A DNA stretch of 64,000 nucleotides from an uncultured Bacilli bacterium. GTDB lineage: Bacteria; Bacillota_I; Bacilli_A; RF39; UBA660. The notes below the pieces were generated by a model. It worked only from the letters and a program-made list of their open reading frames with translations. It was not told where the DNA came from and did no database searches. Position numbers and translations under genes: made by a program. Location: NCBI GenBank assembly GCA_910585045.1, contig CAJUCD010000006.1, positions 1,923 to 65,922 on the forward strand. Direction: 5' to 3'. Below, piece after piece: positions 9,356 to 17,833 of this stretch (within the stretch, counting starts at the first letter, position 1; the number at the start of each line of letters is the position of its first letter).

Positions 9356-9364
9356 TGTTATAAT
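9356..9364 (+). promoter_or_regulatory. Extended -10 promoter of the NPKSG surface protein
   Basis: TGTTATAAT (extended -10), 37 nt before the GTG start at 9402. It lies in the 127-nt region shared with the divergent sortase. Confidence 0.65.
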
Positions 9365-9401
9365 TGAGACATAATAGTAGTAGTAGAGAGAGGTAATTAT
9401 T

Positions 9402-10085
9402 GTGAAAAAAATATTTAGCTTGGTTTTAACAATGTTAATTTTAATTCCTTTTAATGTTCATGCTCGTGTTGTTGGTACTAACTCTGGAGGAGCATATGGA
9501 ACAATAACTGTTGAAGAACCTGATAGTGGTTGGAGTGGAAGTGAAGCGACTGGATTTAGTGTAACTCAAACTTATACAATTACAAAGTCAAAATCAGAAT
9601 ATCTTTATTTTACTTTATTGCCAACAAATAATGTTAGTGATTTAGTAGTTTTAGCATCTAGTGGTTTTTCGACAGTTGTAAATGTTAAAAATAGTGATGG
9701 TTCAGTTTCTATAATATTAAAAACTAATAATGATCAACCAGTGTCTTCAAAAACTGAAATATTTACTGTAACAGCAAAAATAGTTGATCCAAGTAAAAAA
9801 GAATGTAAGATTGATTATATGCCAGGCAGTTTACAATGTTTAGAACTTAATGGAAATTATTTTGATAAGAATGGTAAGAAAATAACTGAAACAGAATATA
9901 AAGAGATATGTGAAGGTTATGTTCCAGACGATCCAACTGATCCTGATGAACCACTTCCACCAGATATTCCAGAGAATCCTAAATCTGGAAGTGTTATTCC
10001 TTATGTAGCAGTAGGTGGGGGATTAATTGCTATTGCAGGTTTATATTTGTTTAGTAGGAAATCTAATAAGATGTATAGATTATAG
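9402..10085 (+). CDS. Secreted cell-wall protein with NPKSG sorting-like signal
   Basis: 227 residues. An N-terminal signal peptide (MKKIFSLVLTMLILIPFNVHA) is followed by a roughly 110-residue beta-rich domain, a segment with Cys (KKECKIDYMPGSLQCLEL) and a Pro/Asp-rich stalk. The end is ENPKSG, then a hydrophobic helix (VIPYVAVGGGLIAIAGLYLF), then basic SRKSNK: the tripartite layout of a sortase substrate. NPKSG resembles the NPxTx motifs recognised by class B sortases. GTG start with AGAGAGGT upstream. It is divergent from the sortase, so the two probably work together. Confidence 0.75.
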   Translation: MKKIFSLVLTMLILIPFNVHARVVGTNSGGAYGTITVEEPDSGWSGSEATGFSVTQTYTITKSKSEYLYFTLLPTNNVSDLVVLASSGFSTVVNVKNSDGSVSIILKTNNDQPVSSKTEIFTVTAKIVDPSKKECKIDYMPGSLQCLELNGNYFDKNGKKITETEYKEICEGYVPDDPTDPDEPLPPDIPENPKSGSVIPYVAVGGGLIAIAGLYLFSRKSNKMYRL

Positions 10086-10087
10086 AA

Positions 10088-10119
10088 TTTTAAGGAGATT
10101 ATCCTTAATTTTTTTTATT
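10088..10119 (+). terminator. Terminator of the surface-protein gene
   Basis: TTAAGGA gatta TCCTTAA followed by T8. Confidence 0.8.
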
Positions 10120-10168
10120 TATTTTTTAGGATTTTTATGGTATATTATGGTGTATGAGGAGTGATTTT

Positions 10169-11650
10169 ATGCGTGAGTTTACAGAACAAGAATTGGTAAG
10201 AAGAGAAAAGGAAAAGAAAATAAGAGAACTTGGCATTGACTCTTTTGGACATAGTTTTAAAAGAACAGGCTTTGCTTTAGATATTAAAGAAAAATATAAA
10301 GATGTTTTGCATGACGATTTTGAGTCTTTAGATACTAATGAAACAGTAGCGGGACGTATTATGTTTATTAGAAAGATGGGGAAAGCTTCATTTTTTACAA
10401 TTAAAGATAAAACTGGTGCTATTCAAATATATATTTCAATAAATGATATTGGTGAAGATAGTTATAATTTGTTTAAAAGTGCTGATATTGGAGATATAGT
10501 TGGTGTTAGTGGAAAAGCTATGAAGACAAAGACTGGCGAAGTTACAATTAAGTGTTTAGAATATACGCATTTAGTTAAAGCACTAAGACCTTTACCTGAA
10601 AAGTTTCATGGTTTAACAGATATTGAAGAACGTTATAGAAGACGTTACGTTGATTTAATAATGAATGATGATTCTAAAAGAGTAGCCTTTTTAAGACCAA
10701 AAATTATTAGATGTATTCAAAATTTTATGGATAATAAAGGTTTTACAGAAGTAGAAACTCCAATATTATCTACACTTCTTACAGGAGCTAGTGCAAGACC
10801 ATTTATAACTCATCATAATGCTCAAGATTTAGATATGTATCTTAGAATTGCTTTAGAGCTACCACTTAAAAGATTATTAGTTGGAGGAATGGAAGCAGTT
10901 TATGAAATTGGCAGAGTATTTAGAAATGAAGGTATGGATCCTAAACATAATCCAGAATTTACGTTAATGGAAGCTTATTTGGCTTATAGTGATTTGGATG
11001 GAATGATGGATTTAACAGAGAATATGTTTCAAACAATAGCAAAAAATGTTATGGGTAAAATGACTTATAATTTTGGTGGATATGAGATTAACTTAGAAGG
11101 ACCTTGGGCTCGTGTTAGTATGACTGATGCTATAAAAAATGCTACGGGTATTGATTTTAAGAAAGAGATGACAGTAGATGAGGCGCTAGAGTTAGCACAT
11201 GAACATCATATTGAAGTACAAGACCATGAACATAGTGTTGGTCATATAATAAATTTATTTTTTGAGAAATATGTCGAAGAAACATTAATTCAGCCTACAT
11301 TTTTATATGGGCATCCAATTGAAATTTCTCCACTTACTAAAAAGAATCCTGAAGATCCAAGATTTGTGGATAGATTTGAGTTGTTTATTGCAGGTAAAGA
11401 ATTTGCGAATGCTTATACGGAATTAAATGATCCTATTGATCAATTAGAAAGATTTGAAGAACAGTTAAAAGAAAAGAATTTAGGTAATGAGGAAGCTAAT
11501 GATATTGATATGGATTTTATAGAAGCTTTAGAGTATGGCATGCCACCTGCTGGAGGTATAGGATATGGAATTGATAGACTTTGTATGTTGTTTTTAGAGC
11601 AAGAGTCTATTAGAGATGTATTGTTATTTCCAACAATGAAAAGTAGATAA
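10169..11650 (+). CDS. lysS: Lysyl-tRNA synthetase, class II
   Basis: Charges tRNA-Lys. About 493 residues, normal for LysS. The N-terminal OB-fold domain spans about 50-150 (VAGRIMFIRKMGKASFF), followed by the class II core with motif 2 (RVFRNEGMDPKHNPEFT) and motif 3 (GIGYGIDRLCM). GAGGA at 10156-10160 is 8 nt before ATG 10169; the in-frame ATG at 10154 overlaps that site. Monocistronic between two terminators. Confidence 0.97.
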   Translation: MREFTEQELVRREKEKKIRELGIDSFGHSFKRTGFALDIKEKYKDVLHDDFESLDTNETVAGRIMFIRKMGKASFFTIKDKTGAIQIYISINDIGEDSYNLFKSADIGDIVGVSGKAMKTKTGEVTIKCLEYTHLVKALRPLPEKFHGLTDIEERYRRRYVDLIMNDDSKRVAFLRPKIIRCIQNFMDNKGFTEVETPILSTLLTGASARPFITHHNAQDLDMYLRIALELPLKRLLVGGMEAVYEIGRVFRNEGMDPKHNPEFTLMEAYLAYSDLDGMMDLTENMFQTIAKNVMGKMTYNFGGYEINLEGPWARVSMTDAIKNATGIDFKKEMTVDEALELAHEHHIEVQDHEHSVGHIINLFFEKYVEETLIQPTFLYGHPIEISPLTKKNPEDPRFVDRFELFIAGKEFANAYTELNDPIDQLERFEEQLKEKNLGNEEANDIDMDFIEALEYGMPPAGGIGYGIDRLCMLFLEQESIRDVLLFPTMKSR

Positions 11651-11662
11651 AATAATAAATAT

Positions 11663-11702
11663 AGATTATTATGAATTTGTTTTTGTAATAATCTTTTTAA
11701 TT
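11663..11702 (+). terminator. Terminator of lysS
   Basis: AGATTATTA / TAATAATCT 9-bp stem with a 14-nt loop, followed by TTTTAATTTTTT. Confidence 0.7.
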
Positions 11703-11799
11703 TTTTAATTATTTTTATATTTTGTTAAAGCAGTTAATAATATTTTCACAAATATTTCACTAAAAAAATTATATTTTCTCTTTAATTTCAAATATTTTG

Positions 11800-11808
11800 T
11801 GTTATAAT
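11800..11808 (+). promoter_or_regulatory. Extended -10 promoter of the YfcC-like gene
   Basis: TGTTATAAT, 18 nt before ATG 11827; AGGAGG begins 5 nt downstream. Confidence 0.65.
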
Positions 11809-11826
11809 TTTATAGGAGGGAAATTT

Positions 11827-13242
11827 ATGAAGAAAAAAGAAAAGAATCATGGTTTATTAAAAGCTATTATTTTATGTTGTGTTATTGCATTTGTGTTGAC
11901 ATGGATTATACCTAATGGTGGACTTGCAACATCAACATCAATGAAAAGATTGGGATTAACTGATTTATCATTTGTTTTTTATCATGCTTTATATTATAGT
12001 TTAGATAAAATAATTCTTTTATTTACTATTGGTGGTTTGTATGGAGTATTAACTAAAACTAGTGCTTATGATAAATTAACTAGTAATATTGCTAAGAAAT
12101 TATCAAAGCATAAAACTTTATTTGTAGTATTAGTTTCAGTATTAATAGCATTATTAACAAGTGTTATCGCTCAAGGTTATGTATTGATTATCTTTATTCC
12201 ATTTATTATTTCTATAATGAATAGAATGAAATTAGATAAAATAACTGTATTATCTGCGACATTTGGTGCGCTATTAGTTGGAACTATGGGTGCTACTTAT
12301 GGTAGTGAAGGTGTTGTTTATTTAAATCAATATTTTATTGGTACTACACCTAATATTTTAAAAGATACTTTACTAGTTAGAGCAGGAATTTTATTAGTAG
12401 GTTTGGTGTTGTTTAATTTCTTTACAGTTATGCATATGAAAAAAACAACTGACAATAATGAAATTGTAGAAGATATATTTTTAGAAGAAAAAGAAGATGA
12501 AAGTAAAATTAACACATCTTTACCTATTGTAGTGATTTTAGGTTTAATGTTTATTATTACTATTTTAGGTTATGTAAATTGGGCAGATAATTTTGGAATT
12601 GAGATATTTAATACATTCCATGAAAAATTAACAACAATTGAAGTTGGTAAAGGGTTCTTCTTATTTAAGGATCTTCTTGGAACACAACCTGAAGCTTTAG
12701 GAACTTGGGAATTAGTATTTTCAATGGCATCTATTGTTTTGATATTTACAGTGATTTTAGGTTTATGCTATAAGTTTAAATTAGATGAATTTTTTGATGC
12801 ATACATAAGTGGAATGAAAAAAGTTTTAAAGCCTATCGCTTGTGTTGTTGCAGCTTGGGTGCTTATGGTAATAGTTTATTTATCACCTTATGTGGCAACA
12901 ATCATTGGTAAAATTTTAGGTTTAACTGATGGCTTTAATTTAGCTACTATGACATTGTCTGGTTTAATTACAAATATTTTCCATACAGATTTAGGTTTTT
13001 CAGGTTATATTTTAAGTTCTCATTTAGTGGCAGAATATGCTGATCATATTAAGCCTATTTATATTATGTTAGTGTCTTTATATGGTTTTGTTCAATTCTT
13101 TATACCTACAAGTGCTATTTTAGGTATAGGTGTTACATCTTTAAATGTTAAATATAAAGATTGGCTAAAATATATTTGGAAATTTGTCTTAGGCATGTTT
13201 GTTTGTTTAATAGTAATTTTTGCTTTACTAACAATTATTTAA
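11827..13242 (+). CDS. YfcC/AbgT-like ion-transporter-superfamily permease
   Basis: About 471 residues and 11-12 membrane helices. The opening segment ending LTWIIPNGG resembles the LTWIIPAG motif of YfcC / C4-dicarboxylate anaerobic carrier proteins, related to the AbgT family. The substrate is unknown; amino-acid, arginine or dicarboxylate-type substrates have been suggested for relatives. A charged cytoplasmic loop (DNNEIVEDIFLEEKEDE) separates two halves. The ATG at 11827, behind TAGGAGGG, is chosen over the upstream in-frame start at 11797, which lies inside the promoter. Single-gene unit. Confidence 0.65.
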   Translation: MKKKEKNHGLLKAIILCCVIAFVLTWIIPNGGLATSTSMKRLGLTDLSFVFYHALYYSLDKIILLFTIGGLYGVLTKTSAYDKLTSNIAKKLSKHKTLFVVLVSVLIALLTSVIAQGYVLIIFIPFIISIMNRMKLDKITVLSATFGALLVGTMGATYGSEGVVYLNQYFIGTTPNILKDTLLVRAGILLVGLVLFNFFTVMHMKKTTDNNEIVEDIFLEEKEDESKINTSLPIVVILGLMFIITILGYVNWADNFGIEIFNTFHEKLTTIEVGKGFFLFKDLLGTQPEALGTWELVFSMASIVLIFTVILGLCYKFKLDEFFDAYISGMKKVLKPIACVVAAWVLMVIVYLSPYVATIIGKILGLTDGFNLATMTLSGLITNIFHTDLGFSGYILSSHLVAEYADHIKPIYIMLVSLYGFVQFFIPTSAILGIGVTSLNVKYKDWLKYIWKFVLGMFVCLIVIFALLTII

Positions 13243-13265
13243 GAAAGCTTTTTAGCTTTCTTTTT
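13243..13265 (+). terminator. Terminator of the YfcC-like gene
   Basis: GAAAGCT ttt AGCTTTC followed by TTTTT. Confidence 0.8.
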
Positions 13266-13291
13266 GTGCTTTTAGTAAGGAACAATTTATA

Positions 13292-13320
13292 TTGAAAAAA
13301 TGCGATTAACATGCTATAAT
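13292..13320 (+). promoter_or_regulatory. Promoter of the Tad-like locus
   Basis: TTGAAA, 17-nt spacer, TATAAT with extended TG (TGCTATAAT). It is the only sigma-A-type promoter seen upstream of the gene series 13346-22934, so these genes are probably one long operon. Confidence 0.75.
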
Positions 13321-13345
13321 CTTAGATATGAGGTTGGTGTATACT

Positions 13346-14092
13346 ATGAAAAAAATTGGAGGTATCGGGGTAGCCTTAATTGTATTTTTTGCAAGTTTAG
13401 GGTTAGCTAAAGCAACTTGTGATACGACAGAAATGAATAGGTTACGGAGTTTAGCATCTAATGTTAAAACAAGTTATAAAGAGGTTTTTGAACCAATGGA
13501 GGATGGTACTTTTACTCCGCCAGATGGTCTTACTGATGAGATGATAGAAGACTATGTGGCTTATAGAACTTTGTTTGAGGTTTATATTACAAATCTTACA
13601 GAGGATTTATATATAGAAGTAAAAGATACAATTAGTGGTAAAACTACTAAGTATACTTATAAAGATTCTAATAATGGTACAATAACTATTAAGAATTATA
13701 ATATAGAGGTTATAAATAAATATACAATAAGTATTTATACAACTAATACAGATTGTTCTAATTCTAAATTAAGAACGATTGAAACTAAGACACCAAGATT
13801 TAATAATTATAGTGCTTTAGATTATTGTCAAAATAATAAAGAATATTATATGTGTCATATGTACGTTGATTATGATTTGCCACCTATGGAAGATTTTGTG
13901 AAAAAAATTAACAAGTACATAACTGATAAAGAAAAAAAACAACAACAAGAGGAAGAGGATAAAAAGAATCAAGGATTTATAGAATTTTTAAAAGAGAATA
14001 AATCAACTATTATAATTGTGTCATCAGTTATAGTTGTTGCAGGGGTAGGGGCTACCGTTGTGATTATTAGAAGACGGAGGAGAGTAGTATGA
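13346..14092 (+). CDS. Membrane-anchored secreted protein, first gene of Tad-like locus
   Basis: About 248 residues: a signal peptide (IGGIGVALIVFFASLGLAKA), an extracytoplasmic region of about 190 residues with Cys at the start, middle and near YCQNNKEYYMCHMY, a Lys/Glu/Gln-rich stalk, then a C-terminal helix (STIIIVSSVIVVAGVGATVVII) and RRRRR. The type I topology with a basic stop-transfer resembles a wall or membrane-anchored surface subunit, but no sorting motif precedes the helix. No family is recognised. The stop overlaps the next ATG (ATGA), indicating coupling to the 1242-residue exoprotein. Confidence 0.75.
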   Translation: MKKIGGIGVALIVFFASLGLAKATCDTTEMNRLRSLASNVKTSYKEVFEPMEDGTFTPPDGLTDEMIEDYVAYRTLFEVYITNLTEDLYIEVKDTISGKTTKYTYKDSNNGTITIKNYNIEVINKYTISIYTTNTDCSNSKLRTIETKTPRFNNYSALDYCQNNKEYYMCHMYVDYDLPPMEDFVKKINKYITDKEKKQQQEEEDKKNQGFIEFLKENKSTIIIVSSVIVVAGVGATVVIIRRRRRVV

Positions 14093-17000
14093 AAAGATTA
14101 CTTAAAAGTTTTGGTTTAATTGTATTATTATTCTGTTTAACATTTTTAGAAGATGTAAATGCAGCTTCAGTTACAGTTGGAGGTTATACTGCAAATGATC
14201 CTTATAGTGGAACAGCAACTACAGGGACTAAATCATCTTCAAAGTATGCTTTGAGTGGAGTTCCTAGTAAAGCAGTTCTTAATACTCCTGGTGGGGCAAG
14301 AAGTAATTTACAATATTATTTGCATAACTTAAATGGTAAAGAAATTTATTGTATGGATGCAGCATTAGCTTCAACTAATAAAGGATTATATGCTGGTCGT
14401 ATTTTGTTTTATGAACAAAATACTTTAGAGAAAGCAGCAATAGATTCATGGACTTATATGTATGATATTTCTTTAATGACTGCTTTGATTAGTGGTGGTT
14501 ATGCTGATTATTTCCAACATAGTTTGGCTGTTCGTACAGTATCAGCTGCTTGGGGTGCTTTACAATGGAGTACTAATAGTGATGATAAGATTCAAAATAG
14601 CGCAGCTAATAATTATTCACGTGATCAAATGTCAGCTTTTTATGGAACAGCTTATAAGTGGATACAAGAAGATTCTGAAATTCAAGAATATATTGATACA
14701 ATAAATAAAGCATTACCTTCTGCAAAGGTTGGCTCTCAGTTATCTGGATATTCTGGTTATTATTGGACTGGTAATTTGGATGGAGCTAAAGCAGCATTTA
14801 AAGCAGCATTAAAAGCTTCAGCTGATCATGCATCTAAATTAGGTGGTAAATCTAATATTAAATTTGGTACACCGATTCCAGATAGTAAAGTAGAAGAAAC
14901 AGAAGATTCTAATGGTACTTTAGTTAAAAAACAAATTGAATTTAAGGCAACAGTTGAAGAATTTAAACAACAAGATGATAATCCTGCTATTTTTAAAATA
15001 GATAGTATAGCATTTGATGGTGGTTATAGTATATATGGAGCTTTAAAAGAGCCTCAATTATCTTATGTTTCTATTGCAGGTAATACTATTTGTGAGGGTG
15101 CAGAGATTTGTGCAGCTTTTGTAGGACGCAATCTTTTAGAAGGTCTAGATTTACCAGAAAAGTTTGAAATTGTAATTAAAGTTCAAGTTGAGGGTTATAG
15201 TAAAGTTAATAATTCTGGAACTCCAATGTTAAACTGTGGAAAGCAACCTATGCCTTATACAATAAAATATAGTTATGGTGGTGGTGGATTTAATTCTACT
15301 GGTACTAAGAGTGAGTTAGAAAATAATATTGCAATTGTTTGGCGTAATCAAAGTGATGCTAAAGATATGCAAAGATTTGTTAGCTATGAAGGAAAACATA
15401 CTCCTGATGGTTCTGGAGATGATGAGAATAATGATGAATTAACTCCAGGGGAATTAAAAGGTGAAGTTAGTTTAGTTGAAGATTGTGATTGTGATGAATT
15501 AGCAGAAGCTTGTATAGCTACTAATGATAAAAATAGTGATCCTTGTCAACAATTTTTCGATGCTGGTTGTGATGAGTGTGATGAATTAGAAGTTTTATGT
15601 GAATTAGGTGATCAAGCAGCTTGTGATCAATATGATAAAGAATGTAAAAAAATACCTGAGGATGCACTTTGCCCAACAGGAAAAACTGAAATTACAGAGT
15701 GTTGTGATGAGGCAGGAGACTTATTAATTATTGATGGAACTAATGGTTCAGGTTTGATGGATGATCCTTATGAAATTCATGGTAATAAAGTAGAAGATAT
15801 AAAATTATGTTTTGTCGATTATATAGAGGATAATAAAGATCCGATAGATGAAAAAAATAATAAATATCAAATGTTAACTGATGATAGAGTAGTTGGAAAT
15901 CCTTATTGTAAAGTTAATTGTCGTGAGGATTACGCGATAACATTCCCAACTGCTAAAAGAGTAAATGCTGGTAGATATTTTACTTTCCAAGCTAAAATGG
16001 AATCACATAAACAATGTTTTACAAGTAAAATTGATAGAGAACAGTATATTGAAGATATGGTTAATTATTTGAAGGCGATAGAGCAAGCTTATAATACTTA
16101 TCAAGAATATTATAGAGCATGGGAATTATCTGTTCCAAATCCTTCTATTCAAATTCCAACTGGATGTCAAAATGGAACTGCAGATACTTGTGCGACTATT
16201 ACAGATATAGCTATTCCTGTTCAAGATGGTGGATCAGCTGGTGTGTCTGGTAATTATACATATGTTGGTTTGCGTTTTGATATTGATGAAGAACGTGGAG
16301 AGTTAAAGTCACCACCAACTCCTGAAAATAGAAATGCAACTCATACATTACATACTATTTGGGGACCTGCTACTGTGTGTACAGGACAATCGTGTTATAT
16401 TGATAAATTTGGAAATAAACATTGTTCTCCATGTGACGTGGCAGTTTATCCAAATTATGAAGAAAAAACAGAACAAGATTTTAAAGATGATATGGAAAAG
16501 GTTTATACTCAAGCTAAGAGTGATTATGAATCTGCTATTCAAGGATTAAAAGAGGCAATTAAAAACTTTAAAGGATGTAGCGAATGGGAGACTGATTATA
16601 AACCAGATCCAGAAGTAAAATACGATTATGAAGAAGATTATAGAAGTATGGCTGGAATGCCAATTGATATGGATGGTTCATATGATGTTGAAGAAACAAC
16701 TTATTCTTATTGTAGTCAAGAGTGGACTAATGATGTAACTGTTGATGTAGATAAAACTTATGAATCATGTAAGGGTGGTTCAGGATTTAGTAGTGATACA
16801 AAGGAATCATTGTTATATATTGAAAGCTGTAGTTTAAATGGTTATAACGGTGGTTGTGTATCTTATAAAGATAATATGTCAAAAGCAATATTTAAAAAGT
16901 CAAATGCTGATGCAGCAGGAGAATATAAGCCACAAAGTATTTTCTGGAATATATATCCAGATGGAAATATTATTACTAATGGTAATACAAGTAATGGAGT

Positions 17001-17817
17001 ATTACTTGAAGAATCATTGCCAGTAGCTCTTGATACTCGTAAAGGTGTTCATGAATATAATGTTGTTGTTAATAATATTGGTGAATTTTATAAAGATGGA
17101 ACACAAGGTAGATTTGTAGGAAGTAATGGTATTATTGATACTGAAATCAATTATGTTTGTTCTTATTTAGTAAATATACCTGATGCTGTTATGACTTGTG
17201 ATTCAAATGGTTGTGAAGGACCAAATTGTACAAATGATTGTGTTGGACCAAATTGTGATGACTTCGAGTGCGAAGGTGAAAATTGTGTTTCTGATTGTGT
17301 AAGTTCTGGATGTATGTATGATAAAGATTCAGGTTTAACTTATTATGAAAAAGAAGTAACTCTTGGTAATTTATTCCCTCAAGGAACAGCTGCTTCAAAC
17401 TGGGATTCTAGTCAAAGCTCAAAAGCAGCCGCAACAATTAAAGAAATTGAATCTGGTGATGGAAGTTTAGATAATCCAGGAGGAAATGCTATTTTTGATC
17501 AAGAACCAATTTTAAGTATTACATTTACACCATCTATTTCTCAAGCAATTCTAAAATATAATGAAGATGCTGAGAGTGATGGTGGGTATTCTAATAAAAC
17601 AGTTTATTGTAAAGATGTTGGTGGATATGAAAAAGTTGGATGTTACAGCGAATTTATGGATGATTTCATAGATGGTAATATTAATGGTGTAAGTACTGCT
17701 GATTCTATTAATTCTAAAAGTTTAATTGGAAAAGATAGATCTTATCGAAGTAGTGTTGATAAATATTTCCAATTATGGGGTGCTATTAGTGATAAAATAG
17801 GCCCATCTTGGAAATAA
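14089..17817 (+). CDS. Giant Cys-rich secreted protein of the Tad-like locus
   Basis: 1242 residues with a signal peptide (residues 1-25) and no other membrane helix. The N-terminal about 150 residues contain EIYCMDAA and, further on, HSLAVRTVSAAWGALQW. These positions recall the Cys and TQxxxW segments of thioester adhesin domains, but the expected Gln is Val here. A Cys-dense segment lies at about 460-540 (CDCDELAEAC, CDECDELEVLC). A second lies at about 1036-1078, with repeated CEGPNC/CVGPNC units. Probable exported effector, adhesin or pilus-tip protein of the downstream secretion machinery (inference). It overlaps the upstream gene by 4 nt; GGAAGGAG then leads into the next gene. Confidence 0.75.
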   Translation: MKRLLKSFGLIVLLFCLTFLEDVNAASVTVGGYTANDPYSGTATTGTKSSSKYALSGVPSKAVLNTPGGARSNLQYYLHNLNGKEIYCMDAALASTNKGLYAGRILFYEQNTLEKAAIDSWTYMYDISLMTALISGGYADYFQHSLAVRTVSAAWGALQWSTNSDDKIQNSAANNYSRDQMSAFYGTAYKWIQEDSEIQEYIDTINKALPSAKVGSQLSGYSGYYWTGNLDGAKAAFKAALKASADHASKLGGKSNIKFGTPIPDSKVEETEDSNGTLVKKQIEFKATVEEFKQQDDNPAIFKIDSIAFDGGYSIYGALKEPQLSYVSIAGNTICEGAEICAAFVGRNLLEGLDLPEKFEIVIKVQVEGYSKVNNSGTPMLNCGKQPMPYTIKYSYGGGGFNSTGTKSELENNIAIVWRNQSDAKDMQRFVSYEGKHTPDGSGDDENNDELTPGELKGEVSLVEDCDCDELAEACIATNDKNSDPCQQFFDAGCDECDELEVLCELGDQAACDQYDKECKKIPEDALCPTGKTEITECCDEAGDLLIIDGTNGSGLMDDPYEIHGNKVEDIKLCFVDYIEDNKDPIDEKNNKYQMLTDDRVVGNPYCKVNCREDYAITFPTAKRVNAGRYFTFQAKMESHKQCFTSKIDREQYIEDMVNYLKAIEQAYNTYQEYYRAWELSVPNPSIQIPTGCQNGTADTCATITDIAIPVQDGGSAGVSGNYTYVGLRFDIDEERGELKSPPTPENRNATHTLHTIWGPATVCTGQSCYIDKFGNKHCSPCDVAVYPNYEEKTEQDFKDDMEKVYTQAKSDYESAIQGLKEAIKNFKGCSEWETDYKPDPEVKYDYEEDYRSMAGMPIDMDGSYDVEETTYSYCSQEWTNDVTVDVDKTYESCKGGSGFSSDTKESLLYIESCSLNGYNGGCVSYKDNMSKAIFKKSNADAAGEYKPQSIFWNIYPDGNIITNGNTSNGVLLEESLPVALDTRKGVHEYNVVVNNIGEFYKDGTQGRFVGSNGIIDTEINYVCSYLVNIPDAVMTCDSNGCEGPNCTNDCVGPNCDDFECEGENCVSDCVSSGCMYDKDSGLTYYEKEVTLGNLFPQGTAASNWDSSQSSKAAATIKEIESGDGSLDNPGGNAIFDQEPILSITFTPSISQAILKYNEDAESDGGYSNKTVYCKDVGGYEKVGCYSEFMDDFIDGNINGVSTADSINSKSLIGKDRSYRSSVDKYFQLWGAISDKIGPSWK

Positions 17818-17833
17818 GGAAGGAGTGTAATAT

